DNA of 64,000 bases from Beta vulgaris subsp. vulgaris (lineage: Eukaryota; Streptophyta; Magnoliopsida; Caryophyllales; Amaranthaceae): the NCBI RefSeq assembly GCF_026745355.1, contig NC_079207.1, positions 36,652,742 to 36,716,741 of the forward strand, read 5' to 3'. Below, in pieces: positions 36,501 to 47,513 of this stretch (the first letter of the stretch is position 1; every line of letters begins with the position of its first letter). The notes under the pieces were generated by a model. That model saw nothing but the letters and a program-made list of their open reading frames with translations, searched no databases and was not told where the DNA came from. Made by a program: the position numbers and the translations under genes.

Positions 36501-39500
36501 GTGAATATAAATTCCAGCTAAACTTTCTAAGCTTAAGATGTTATACCGGTAAAGTATTGAAGTGCAAAACATAGGTTGACAGCAATGCTCACAGATTCTC
36601 CCAATTTCTCCCCTCGCTCTGCAGCAACCCTCTCGGCCACCGAAAGTGCCGATATTCGTCTTGGCTGAGTACATATTATACTGCATGATGCTCCACGGCT
36701 AGATTCTATTTCAGACTCCAAAATAAATTGTGGAATTTGAGTAGTTTTACCACAACCTGTTTCCCCAGAGACAATGATGACCTAATATATGACATGGTAA
36801 AAATAATCAAGAGACCATTTCAGGTTTAGTGAAAATGGGAAAAAAAAACAGCTACGTAGCATACTGTACAAGAAAACAGTAAAATTACAAAATTTGCTGA
36901 GATGAACTCAGATAGCTCACAGCAAAAGACGGATGGACTTGTAAACAAAAAAAGGCATGATATCATGATGTAATCATCAATCAAAGCAATTGATCAACAA
37001 ATAATCTACAAAAAAAAAAAAAAAAAAACAGAAATAAGAGTCAACGATACTTCTGCTTGAATGTGGGTATCAAGCAAAGCCACAGTACCAAGGTTATAGA
37101 ATGGAAAGTTTCTTAATTTGACGTTATCCAAATACAGCTCAGATCAGAAGTGCCCAAATCTGGGATATGGTAACACATACTTAGAAATAAAAAAAAAAAA
37201 AAAGAAAAATGATTGCAATGACGTTCAAATATGTGAAGAAAATGAGATAAAGTTTAACATCTGAAAATGATTAGGAAAACTGAAGACTTAAACTGTAGAT
37301 TACCCAACCCCACCCTTTTGAACTATTTAAATGTCTTCCCCTCCTGTCACCCATATACAGGAGGGCTAAGGACAAAAAGGCTCATGCCCTCGAGCTACCA
37401 AGTAGTTTACCCAGGAAGCAAGAGTCAAGTGGTAGTCACAAGCTAATACCTAACTCCAGCATATACGAAATCGCTCTATTTTCTTATTCAATTCCCCCCC
37501 CCCCAACTCCTACTCCCCCCCTCCCCCATGGATTTATATTCCCCAGAAGTCCTCCATATGTGAGCAAAAGGTAACCCAAGCCTTACCAGAGTTATAAGAA
37601 GACACTTGACACACTAGAGAGCTTTTAAATTTCCCAAAGGTCCATATGTCATGCACGGCAGGTAGCTGACTCCATACCTACTTTCGAGCTTTGTGCTTCC
37701 ATCTCCATAGCCAACTCCATTAGTACCACCTCCATCTATACTACCACAGCAAACATCCACCACCACCATTTGCACTTCGACCACTACTGCCATACTCAGC
37801 CATAGACAACATCAGCTCCCGATCCGTGGATTTGTATTCACCAGGAGTCCTCCATAGGTGAGCAAAAGGTAACCCAAGCCTTACCGGAGTTATAAGAAGA
37901 CACTTGACCACACTAGAGAGCTTTTCAATTTCCCAGAGGTCCATGATGTCATGTGCGGCAGGTAGTTAACTCCATACCTACTTTCGAGCTTTGTGCTTCC
38001 ATCTCCAAAGCCAACTCCATTACTACCACCTCCATCTATACTACCACAGTCCACAACAAACATCCACCACCACCATTTGCAATTCCACCACTACTGCCAT
38101 AGACAACATCAGCTCCCTCTCACTTGCAATCACCACCGCCAGTAGTCGGCTTCACCACAAAGCCAAGGACCGACAACCTAGCTCTGACCATCAGAAATCA
38201 CTGGCACAAGTCCGCCGAAATCACAAGCTTGATGAACACAGGGCCATTACCCTTTATCAGCATATCCGAGAGATTGAATTTTAAGAAAAATACATGTCCA
38301 CGGCAAGGAAAAAAATCGCGGATGCGGTAGCGAACGCGATAACGTTTGCATTGTCACGGAAACGGCTTGTAACAGATGAATGGAAAGGATTGCGGCCGAC
38401 ACGGCATGATTATTTATTTTTTTTGAAAAATTCACATTAATACGTTCTAACCATGTTTGTATTATTTTAGTTCATGAAGCACTATTACAACATAAATATA
38501 ATCAATTCTGTTTGAATATCATGTTTAATCAGCTATATAATTAATTCACAAAACATTATTGGCCATGTTCGAAAAGAACGGATCTAACGGGGATAAGAAC
38601 CTTCTGACGCAGCGAGTTCCCATTACGGAACGGACAACCGGCGAGAAGTTTGTGATTTTTATTCTGGTGTGCCGTAGCGGGATTTCACATAACAGCAAAT
38701 CCAAAATCCATTACAGAATGCCCGTTCTGTAACGGAACGGGAAACTTATAATTCCATGGTCCACGGACAAGGAAAAGATAAGACCCACCATATTTTATGT
38801 GCTTAACTGCTTAGAGATGGTTGAATTCAATTATCAAAAGTTTGGATCGAAAAATCTTGATGGTTGAATTCAACATCAAAGGCCAGCACCTACTATTTAG
38901 AGAGTATAAAAGACGAAGACGACAATGATCAATGGCAGCCATGGATGTGATTGAGTACAAAATATGCTAATCTTCAGGGAAGAAGATTTGAGGAGGAAGG
39001 TGGGATTGTCCATATAGAAAAGGAGATAAGAGATGCAATGTGAAGGGAAGGGTTTTCTTTTTATTACCCCCACTTGAACCAAACATATAGAAATGGAAAT
39101 GGAAATGAATTAATTACAACGCGTAAATGTAGCATTTTATCAAGTTTCCCTCTCTTGATTCCTTTCCCTTACTCCGGTGTGAGCCAATAAGCTCGTATAA
39201 TTAGTGGGTCTATGGGACAATTCTCGAGTTAAGATTAGCATGCAGTAATAGGTTTGCAAAAACTGTTAGATATAAACAACTTAAGCAAATCAAAAGTTAT
39301 GCAATTAGAAGAGTTTAATAAATTGAGGATTGATGACGCGTTTGACAAACATATCATGAGTTAGGTTAAGTGTTGCCAACCCATTAACAGTCAACCCAAA
39401 ATTGACAAAACCTGATACATTGCCGATTTGTAGTAGGTATTTGACACAAGACTATCCAACAAGTACTGAATTTCCTTAGTACCTTTTTTTTTTGTTTAAG

Positions 39501-42500
39501 GGGGTAAGAGGAGGGAGTTTAAGTGGTTGGTGTTTGTTTCAGTATTCATTGCTTCATGATAGTTTGGGGGCATGAGCTATTCTGTGCTTTGCCTTCTGTT
39601 TTTACATGGGTATAGCCCTTTGGTGTCTTTCTAGCATATCTTTCTTGTTTAACCCTCCGTCCACTGCGCGCGCACACACAGTCATACACACACCAGAATA
39701 AACAGAGCAATTTATGACTCACCAAAAAAAGATCCAATTACAAAGACAAAATAAACCCCACCCCCCCCCCCCCCAAACAGAAAAAAGGAGGAAACTCCCA
39801 ATTTACATAAGCGAACGGAGCATCCTCCAAACCAATAACACATATTAAATCAAGTTGCATACTATATAACAATGATTCAGATATAAAGGGATAGGAGGGA
39901 CTCAATCAAGTACATTTTAATAACTGCAATTAAAGTATATTGCAGAAACTAACATAAAGCATAAAGAAGCCAAACTAATCAATTGTCATCAGGCATGGCG
40001 CCAAACACCCCACATCTAAGCAGAAAGGAAACAAAATTATGGAAACTGACTTTGCACGAAGATGACTTCAATAGTGGAAATTCCTGGTCAATCTGTCAGA
40101 TTTGATTAATTAAAAAAGAGTTCACCTGATTACATGCAATGGCTCTTATCAGTGCATCTCTCTCCTTGAATGCTGGAAGGCTTATACGGAACTCCAGCAT
40201 TTTCCTTCCTTCAGCACATTCCTGTGACGATTGAATGCAACTCTATTAGACACAGATAAGGAACTAACAGAAGTGCATATTTCCTAATTTTTAGGAGCAA
40301 CAAAATTGTACTATTGAGGCGATGACAAGAAAAAATTGAGAAGATGAACCTGCCAAGCAAGCTGCTGATCACGAAGCTGCAAGTTTCTGCGCCTTATGAT
40401 TCTCTCCATGACAGAACTGCTAAGGTTCAGAGGTTCTGGTTGCTCAAAGAAACCTTCATCAGTGGCAATGCTACCGCTACTACTTGATCTTGAAAGTCCA
40501 TTATCATGTAAAATATTTGCGCTCTTAGCTTTGTGAGAAAGATAGTCGGCAAGATAAGCATCCACTCTCCTCTGCAAACTACAATCTATTGCAACCTGTG
40601 GATATTATAGCAAAAGCTTGAAACCCCCATACACAAGTCGGAAGATAAATTAATGGATTTGAGGATAAGCAATTTTGGCAATTATGTCCTTTTCCAGTCT
40701 TATCACTGGGTATTCCATATTTCCATCTCCCCAATTCTAGACCAAGGGGGGGTGTTGATTGTAAATGAAAATCTTCAGCCCACCCCATATCCCGAAAACT
40801 ATACCTAGAATCTAACCAGTAAGGGTTGAAGAGTGGAGACACTGATTGCCTATACAGAAGAGGATAAGAAAAGGAACTGAAGTTAGTGCAAACAAGTCAT
40901 CATCGTCATAAATGGTTCAAGGCCCCACAATTCACGAACTTATAATTGACAAACAAAGAGGACAAGCATCAATGGGTAAAAGCCAGATATCATCAAGGAA
41001 ATATAGTCTGAAGAAGAAGCTGCAGTACCTCTCTCTGAGGACGCTTTTCATCAAGATCGAATCTGTAATTCGGCAGTGGGATCTTACTAAAAACTACTAC
41101 TTTGACGTATGAATGGCTGCCAAAAGTAACATAGTTGATATAAGTATAGAAGCAAACCAAAGCAGCAAAATTGTTTTCAAGCTCAACATACCTATACAAA
41201 CCCATCTTGTTTGCCACATTAGCGATCTGCTCAAAGTCATGTCGGTCCTTTTTCTCCCTGGATATCAATTCTTGTTTGTCCTTGTCCCGTAGAAGCATGT
41301 TCAGCTTTGATTTCCAGTGCTCCACATTACCAGCAGTTGGACCAGACTGAAACCACATTGTAATAATAGTCAACAAAAATTAATTGACATCATAATTATA
41401 ACAACGAAAAAAATTAGCTAGATCAAAAGGCAGGAAGAAGTGATTAAGTCTAAAGTCTAAACCCTTGCATCCTTTCTCTGTCCCCTTGGTCTCCCATATC
41501 CTCTATATTCTTGTCTGGACAGTCATCAAATATATTGTTGAAGCAAACCCATTTGTTAGATATTGCGGTTCCATATCAAAAATTAACTTAATTTCCTTAA
41601 ATATAACTTTATCTCAAATTGTGAGAGTTTGTCAAAAATTGCTTTATCAACTCCACGCCGCTTCTTTTTCCCAAAAAGGAGCACATTATCTATCTTCTAT
41701 TAATTTACAGTATATCTATCTCCATGCTCCCAGTGCATAATGAAGGAGCAACCACTTCAAGAAGGGGGAGAAAAGGTCAACAGTTGCTTTTTAGCGAATA
41801 TGGGTTACAATAAAAAAAGCAATTGTTGTACACATTAGTGGTAAGAGTTGTGCCATCGGCAAAGTGAGATGAGTCTGCAGTTGTTACATTGCTTAGCAGC
41901 CACACTGACATGGTACTTCATGAGTTTTTGGAAGATACCTATTTGTTCGAATAAAATTATGTAGAATATCTTCACTTTCAATAGTGACAGTATTGAGATC
42001 CTTGTTGACCATATATATATTAGCACCATGTGTTCTATTTTGATAGGAAACAACAGTTATAAAATTTATATGCACTAAGAATGTAAGATATGTACAAGTT
42101 ACTTATATGAGAGTTCAAAAGTATGAATATCCATAACAGCGTTAATAATGGATTACCAAAATGGATGAGGGAAATTAGCAATGGAAAACAGATGTTGAAG
42201 TGTGATTTCAGACTGATAACGTGTGGAACAGCAAGTTACAAACGCGTTGCAAACAGATTAAACCCTTACTTAGCAAACGGCCTTATTTAATTACATGGGT
42301 CTCAAGGACATGCAGGGTGTATCTTTCATCTACTTTTCTTATATTTCATAACTGAATATTACATCTGGATGGGACACCAAAAAAAAAATCCCAGAATGGC
42401 CTCTATGCTTAAGCCCTGTTCTTTTCACATGATGAACATAAGTCCAAGCACAGATTAGTATGTTCATATAAGGGCTTGAAAATAAGGAACCCTAAGTTGT

Positions 42501-45500
42501 CCAAGTTCTAATGATATCTGGTAAAGCCAATAAGTTCAAATGAGTTAGAATCAAGGTAAATATGTGGAGTTTCAGTCAAAGTAGTACCTGCTTCAAGGTA
42601 GAGAAGTTTTATGGTGCCTATCTCTCCTCGCATAAACAGGTGACATCGCTGGGTCTTTTCATAATTTTAAGTATTCATCAACTAAAATACACATTAAACA
42701 ACCACAAAATATATACAAGTCTAACAGACACAAATGGAGAAGTTCAAACAAACTATTTATAATAAAAATAGGAAGTTATTAAAATTTATTTTCAAAATAA
42801 GATATTAAATTTATAGCATAAAACGCAGTCGAGAGAAAGAGAATACGTTGTCCAACAATTAAACCAAATTCAAACCTCCCCAATTGAGTTACTCTTCAAG
42901 GCCCAGCAAACTTAACATGCTTTAGCCCATAACAATGCTAGAGAACTTACTTTTTGTCATATCAATTCAAAACGCAAGGAGGCTTGTGAAAAGAGATGGG
43001 AGTCCCGTTCCAACCACATAAACCACATATTTTCCATACAAGATATGCACCACAGCAGCTTCTTATCCTTTTTCCAGTCAAACACCAGACAGCAAATAAA
43101 AAGTCAATACAATTCAGTTTAAATGGCAAAACGAAGGCTCCTTGTGCAAAGAAAACCTCCTCCAAAGGGTAACTTGCCACTCACTGCGAACAAGACTTGC
43201 TACTGAGGACACACTAAGGATAAGGATTTATATGCTTTTGGAGTAGACAGATGAATGGGGTGGTTAAAATTATAAGCTCCAAGTTTATTAAGATAAATCT
43301 CAAGAACATTAATAATTTAGGAAAGAAGAGTGCTTTGGATCATTTAAGAACAATGGAAGTGTTTTGGGGTGATTGAACATCATCATTTCACAGATTGTGG
43401 TTCTACTTCAAACTAACAATTTTATATTCTGCACTGAACATTGCAGATTGGTTGTCAAAGAGAGCAATCTCATGTGTGTATATTAGAGCTTAGGTTAATT
43501 TAATTAGAAAATAGTTTGCTATTTTTCTAATATTTAACTCCGACCGCCTCTTCACTCTTCTCTACAATACGCAGGAAAGGAACTGTGGCCCGTGCCTTGT
43601 CGATGGCGGCTGGAGCCTTGGAGGCACGTGCATAGGGTCGCAACGTTGCTAAGCCCGTCTTTCATATAGATTTTTACCTCCGCTAGACCCTACCTCGCTA
43701 AAGTGTGCTCTCTAAATCTAAGGGCACCATGGTTTGAAATTTCCAATTCGGCCGTGCTCTAAAAACTATGAATGCAGTCACAATGAGGTGATAAAGCCGA
43801 CCTTTGATACCATGTCATGCACAAAGATTCTCTTCCTCCATTCTTTTCTACATAGTGCTACATGCTCTTAGAAACACATTTTATTCATCTCACTTCTCTC
43901 TCTATCCATCCAAGTCATCTTTGGTCTCCCCGAACACTGGTATCAAAAAGCGTATGGCTTAGTCCATTTTGCTGTATTGGGACGGCCGGCCGGTTTTCAA
44001 CATTGGCCAATCGAATTTGGCTGGTTCAACACAATCGTGACAAGGCAATTTCACCCGCGTTTCTTGTATGTCTGCCAAGACTACTTTTCATATTCTATTC
44101 AAAAGTTTACACTCCCAATACCCACGGCTCCCTAACACATTATAACCTAGGAAATGGTAAAGATTTTTATTTACTATTACAAAGTTACAATTTATTATTT
44201 ATGTTATCATAATATTGGAGTATACTAAAAAAAATTAAGAACTATATTAACATATATGTGGGCGAAACCACGATGCAATCTGTATTTAATGTATCCGTTG
44301 CATTCCTGGAAAATCACAACCATTTTGGCGACCAAGACCATAGCCGTATTTTCGAACCATGCCCCCCGACTTCTTTTGAAATCCTCAAAGTCCCAACTAT
44401 CTAGTGTCCTTGCCAATGCATTTAGTCAGATATCCTTTTCCTATCCTCTTGTTACTCCAACCTTTCTCTTAATATCTTTAGTTTCAAATATGTCCTTTAA
44501 GGTGTTCCCGAGCATCCACATTAGCACGAATCGATGTACCAACAAAATGGACCTTATTATTCAAAAGGATAACAACTAATAAGGGGGTGAGGTTTCAAAA
44601 TTTACGATGCCCTAATCACTAGCACTTGATGGGTCAATAAATTAGGCCATATTGAATGTCTTGCGCCTCCCGTCCTCCCCCTTTTCAAAAAGAAGGGCAT
44701 AATGATTAACATTCTACATACATATACTACAAAGAAAAAGATAGTTGGGAGTTATAGTATTAATTGCAGGCCATATAAGTCCTTCAAGGCCATAAGTCCT
44801 TCAAGGCCATAATTGCATTCAATATTTGTATAGTATTAATTGCAATAGCCAAGCGAATATAAACAACTAAGTTAATACAAGCATATGACAATAGCTACTA
44901 CACTTAATAAGATTACAGCCACCACGATATACGAAGTCAGCATTTTCACTAGAAAATTGTTAATTAAAGACAACAACATTAAATGGTTGCTTCGTACACC
45001 AAAATAAAGTATATACTCTTGAGTTATATAGTATGAGTTCAAAACAAAAGTAAGCTTCAAAAAGTGTCATCACACCAAGACAATAAGGTCTGAAGACCTT
45101 ACGTGCAAGGTCCGGACGCATCTTGTGAATAAAGCATATTAATAATCAAAATTTGTTAATGCTTGCGACAAACAACATGCTTTAGTGGTAGTGAACACTT
45201 AATTAAAACCTGAAAATCCAATAGTATAAGGCTCCCGTCATGATAAAAGTACAAATGAAAGGGGTAAAAAAAAGAATCCCTTGTGACGTCATATAATAGT
45301 TTGACTCTAGGCCATTAGTTGTTCAGTGATTATCAAATTATTATAAATTTAGATGTGATAGGAATAGGTGCGGTTTATTTTATTGAAGGAGAGAGAAAGT
45401 GGGTGTTTTTTTATTAGAAGGAGTTTAGTGACCAAAGGGGTAGGAGAGAAGTACCAAATAGTAGTGAGACCCTCATAACATAGAAGAGGTCCAACTATTT

Positions 45501-46946
45501 TGGGTAGATGAAAAAAAAAGTGTTCAGACTAATATGGAACGGGGGAGTAATAATTTCCACAACTAAGTATGGCAAAAATAGCAATAACTAAAATGTCTTT
45601 GTGGTCCACGCCCAACGAATAGGTTTTGGCTCTTGTTTTCTTGCCCAAAAATTGAAATGTTATGTTCCATGAACATATTGTTTGATACGGGCGATTAGAA
45701 GGGAAAGAGAGAGAACGGAGAGGCAGGGGTGAAATTCCCTTATTTGGATTTTGAATCATATAATATAGTGTAAAATCTTTGTCTTGAACGGAGTAATTGA
45801 TGACCTCAAATTTCACTCAACATGAGGAATTTGCAATTAGTACTTTTATCTAGTTTGGAATCTAATTTAAAGCAACCTACCCACTTTTTGGTCACCCCAT
45901 ACTAGTTTTCTTAATCTGTGTGCCAAAGCCTGAGCCACGGATAAAATTGGGATGAAGAAGGTAGAATAATTTAGCAAAGATCGAATTTAGTCCTCAAGGA
46001 TGTGTACTCACTATCTTAAGCGACAAGCAAGACTAACACCTCAAGTAAAAGGAAAGGAAATTACAGAAAATGGAGTACTCAAATCACAAACGATCCTTTT
46101 AAGAAGAAATATAACCCAATATTATCAATATAGACTTTTGTACTCATCACACTAAGTGACTGTCGAAACTAATTAAGGGAAGTATAATTCAGCTGAGAAA
46201 GCAGTATAACGTGAGCAGTTGATTCCTAATCTCTCCATGCAGATCACAGTACTGAAATGCCAGCGCATCTCTACACTCTGATTCACTTTGAAAGGAACTA
46301 GTAGTAATACCTTCATAAATGAAACCAAAATAATGTTTCCATTATTACACAAAATATCCTGATCGTTCATTTCCTTGATAATGATTTTGAGACAGTCTAT
46401 CATTAAGTAACCAAATGCCAGCAAAACTAGAAGAAATTGACAATAAAATGCAGCAAAAATTTATAAAGTACTCACCCCAGAAGGATAAGAAGAAGGCTCA
46501 AACTCCCCAAATTCGCGGTCCGAACCCTCTTCCGAAACCTCATCAACGACGCCAGACTTTGGCTGAGAATGAGTAAGCTGGCGATCACCATTAAACAAAT
46601 AATTCTTGGGCCGGTTATAGAACTTGTAGTGAAAGCTCTCGGAATTCCAATTCACATTTCCATTCTGATGTTGATTCGGACTCGAAGGCGACAGGTTCCG
46701 CTGCTGATTAAACTGAAAATATCCTCCTCCAGCAGCAGCAGCACTACCTTGATTCTGGTTATTCTGACTAATTCTAGCATCAAAATTAGGGTTAGGGATT
46801 GAAGTGAGACCTTGGTGATTATCGATACTGGTAGTGCGAGCTGGAGAATGTGCGTCATTAATGGAAGTTGAAGAAGGGACGGTGATGACTGACCTCAGCC
46901 TCTGGTGTGGTGGCACATACACAGAAGACTGCGCCCAATCCTTCAT
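21587..46946 (-). CDS. DExH3: DExH-box ATP-dependent RNA helicase with C-terminal dsRBD (DExH3-like)
   Basis: Nineteen coding exons, all GT/AG and in frame, from ATG 46946: 46476-46946, 41192-41346, 41029-41116, 40350-40595, 40126-40221, 36593-36781, 36326-36485, 36113-36243, 33083-33250, 32731-33003, 32395-32589, 27713-27916, 27496-27565, 27264-27412, 23430-23735, 22725-22784, 22400-22552, 22191-22301, 21587-22048. The product is about 1228 residues, normal for the family. Order: low-complexity N-terminus with [11 protein letters not shown] (10-20); P-loop GETGCGKTT (358-366); TQPRR (390-394); DEIH (459-462); SAT (491-493); [15 protein letters not shown] (674-688); QRRGRAGR (724-731); HA2/winged-helix and OB-fold region; dsRBD about 1142-1203; tail [12 protein letters not shown]. 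All catalytic motifs are intact, so it should be an active 3'-5' RNA helicase of the DHX36-like group. The exact Arabidopsis counterpart is from memory (At1g48650 type). The five largest introns are 2.9-5.1 kb and full of repeats. Confidence 0.93.
23934..24098. mobile_element. Stowaway-like MITE, about 165 bp
   Basis: Starts TACTTCCTCCTTTTTTTTAC and ends GGAAGTA, with terminal TA duplications. Near the ends are the usual inner motifs ACTTGCATC and AAGTAATACAAAT. Tc1/mariner-type TA target and size fit Stowaway. Confidence 0.6.
24327..24361. repeat. C20 followed by A14 homopolymers
   Basis: Twenty C, one T, then fourteen A in DExH intron 14. On the transcribed sense (minus) this is T14-A-G20. 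Confidence 0.95.
28634..29065 (-). mobile_element. hAT-like non-autonomous element, copy A (intron 11)
   Basis: Read on the minus strand it starts CAAGGAAAGAAATCG and ends AATTCCATG. It is flanked by CTTAGCAA (28626-28633) and CTAAGCAA (29066-29073), a 7/8 match consistent with an 8-bp duplication. It aligns along most of its length (I estimate three quarters identity) with copy B at 38304-38758. Shared landmarks are CGATAACRTTTGCRTTGTC, ATTATTACAACATA, TATAATCAATTCT and CAAATCCAAAATCC. There is no coding capacity. Confidence 0.7.
29824..30408 (+). mobile_element. Possible hAT- or SINE-derived element
   Basis: AGTGGCGGATCTAATATAG at 29824 and CTGGATTTGCCACT at the right are loosely inverted. 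Inside, TAGCTTGATGGT (about 29931) and GGTTCGAAT (29970) resemble pol III A and B boxes about 40 bp apart. No clear target duplication, so the class is undecided. Confidence 0.3.
31765..31890. repeat. GC-rich block with self-complementary GAGGCGC motifs
   Basis: GGCGCTGCGCCTCGCTCC, CCGAGGCGCGCGCATC, CAGCGCCTG and CTACGCGAGGC lie within 125 bp and can pair with each other. Strong contrast to the AT-rich intron; probably part of a MITE whose ends are not clear. Confidence 0.4.
33251..36112 (-). other. DExH intron 8 (2.9 kb)
   Basis: Contains an RTE-type LINE 3' remnant (plus strand, 34520-34925). The rest shows only unassignable short open frames. Confidence 0.7.
34520..34925 (+). mobile_element. 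RTE-type LINE 3'-end remnant
   Basis: The plus strand reads [16 protein letters not shown] at about 34555-34605, recalling the C-terminal LRDRIPNE segment of plant RTE reverse transcriptases. The 3' end is GGGATTAACGCCTTAGCAC followed by a (TTG)n-like tail TGTTGTTGTCGTCGG (about 34865-34900), a usual RTE/SINE tail. Short and decayed. Confidence 0.5.
37531..38120. repeat. Direct tandem duplication, unit about 298 bp
   Basis: From GGATTTATATTCCCCAGAAG (about 37530) the sequence recurs from about 37828 (GGATTTGTATTCACCAGGAG) with the same landmarks: GAGCAAAAGGTAACCCAAGC, CATACCTACTTTCGAGC, TCTATACTACCACAG and AGACAACATCAGCTCCC. The copies differ by scattered substitutions and small indels. Confidence 0.85.
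38304..38758 (+). mobile_element. hAT-like non-autonomous element, copy B (intron 5)
   Basis: Starts CAAGGAAAAAAATCGCGG and ends AATTCCATG, flanked by perfect GTCCACGG direct repeats (38296-38303 and 38759-38766), an 8-bp target duplication. Same family as copy A at 28634-29065 but in the opposite orientation. No coding capacity. Confidence 0.8.
39761..39774. repeat. C14 homopolymer
   Basis: CCCCA followed by C14 in DExH intron 5. Confidence 0.9.
41347..46475 (-). other. DExH intron 1 (5.1 kb)
   Basis: Separates the low-complexity N-terminal exon from the rest of the gene. It contains scattered debris, including a Stowaway-like end at about 45525-45548 (GGAACGGGGGAGTA) and a 17-bp tandem repeat ATAAGTCCTTCAAGGCC at about 44775. 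No exon recognised on either strand. Confidence 0.7.
45525..45548 (-). mobile_element. Stowaway-like MITE end
   Basis: Read on the minus strand: TACTCCCCCGTTCCATATTAGTC, the common Stowaway terminus. The partner end was not found. Confidence 0.5.
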
Positions 46947-47130
46947 TATCGTTGCACTGTGTGCTCTGCAAATTTGCAGGAGTTTTCAGAGTTGGGATTG
47001 ATTTGATGATGAAAGAGTCAAAGAGTGAAGATGATTTTTTAGGGTTTTAGTGTAAAAAGAGAGGAGAGAGATGGAAGAAGTTAAAAGGTCACGGAAACGG
47101 TATATTGAATTTAATTATTCGGTTTTGGGG
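46947..47130 (-). promoter_or_regulatory. 5' leader and core promoter region of the DExH helicase gene
   Basis: On the minus strand a CT-rich stretch (CTTCCATCTCTCTCCTCTC, about 47060-47078) is followed by a telo-box AAACCCTAA (47039-47047) and then an A/T/C-rich leader to the ATG at 46946. This arrangement is common around transcription starts of housekeeping plant genes. No clear TATA box was assigned; the start site is inferred to lie near 47050-47090. Confidence 0.5.
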
Positions 47131-47513
47131 TTTTGGGTGTTGCCGTGTTGGTGTCAGTTCAACTGCTAAAGGAGAGGGGGGGAAGAAAGAATACACCAGT
47201 TTGACTGACCTGTCTGTTAATACAAGTAGGTTCCATTTGGTGTTTAGGAGAATTTAGAAAAACGGAAAACGTAAATTTGAAAAGGTCGTATTCATATAGT
47301 GAACATGTCCTGTAGCGAAGACAAATGGACGAGTGGTGGCCTGGTGGGTACGCTGATGCAAATTCTGTCATATCTTAGTTTTTTTTTCAAAGTGTCATTT
47401 AAATACTTTTTTTTATATAGTAGTCTGATTACTTGCGAATTCAGTTATGTCATGAAGAACGAAATTTATATCTTTGTTTTTTTAAAAGAAAAACGAATTT
47501 AGGCAAACCCTTC

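Larger units (their letters stand above)
36782..40125 (-). other. DExH intron 5 (3.3 kb)
   Basis: Lies between the exon ending the pre-P-loop region and the exon with GETGCGKTT. Holds the 298-bp tandem duplication, copy B of the hAT-like element, and C11 and C14 runs. Confidence 0.75.

Noticed and set aside
41835..42075. Open frames with a CQCGC ending in DExH intron 1
   Set aside because: No recognised family, two overlapping frames of similar length, and no splice context; probably chance or unidentifiable repeat.
44225..44440. Minus-strand stretch with VRKYG and YIKYR recalling ribosomal protein S29
   Set aside because: Similarity is patchy, frames disagree, and the zinc-binding cysteines are missing; too weak to list.
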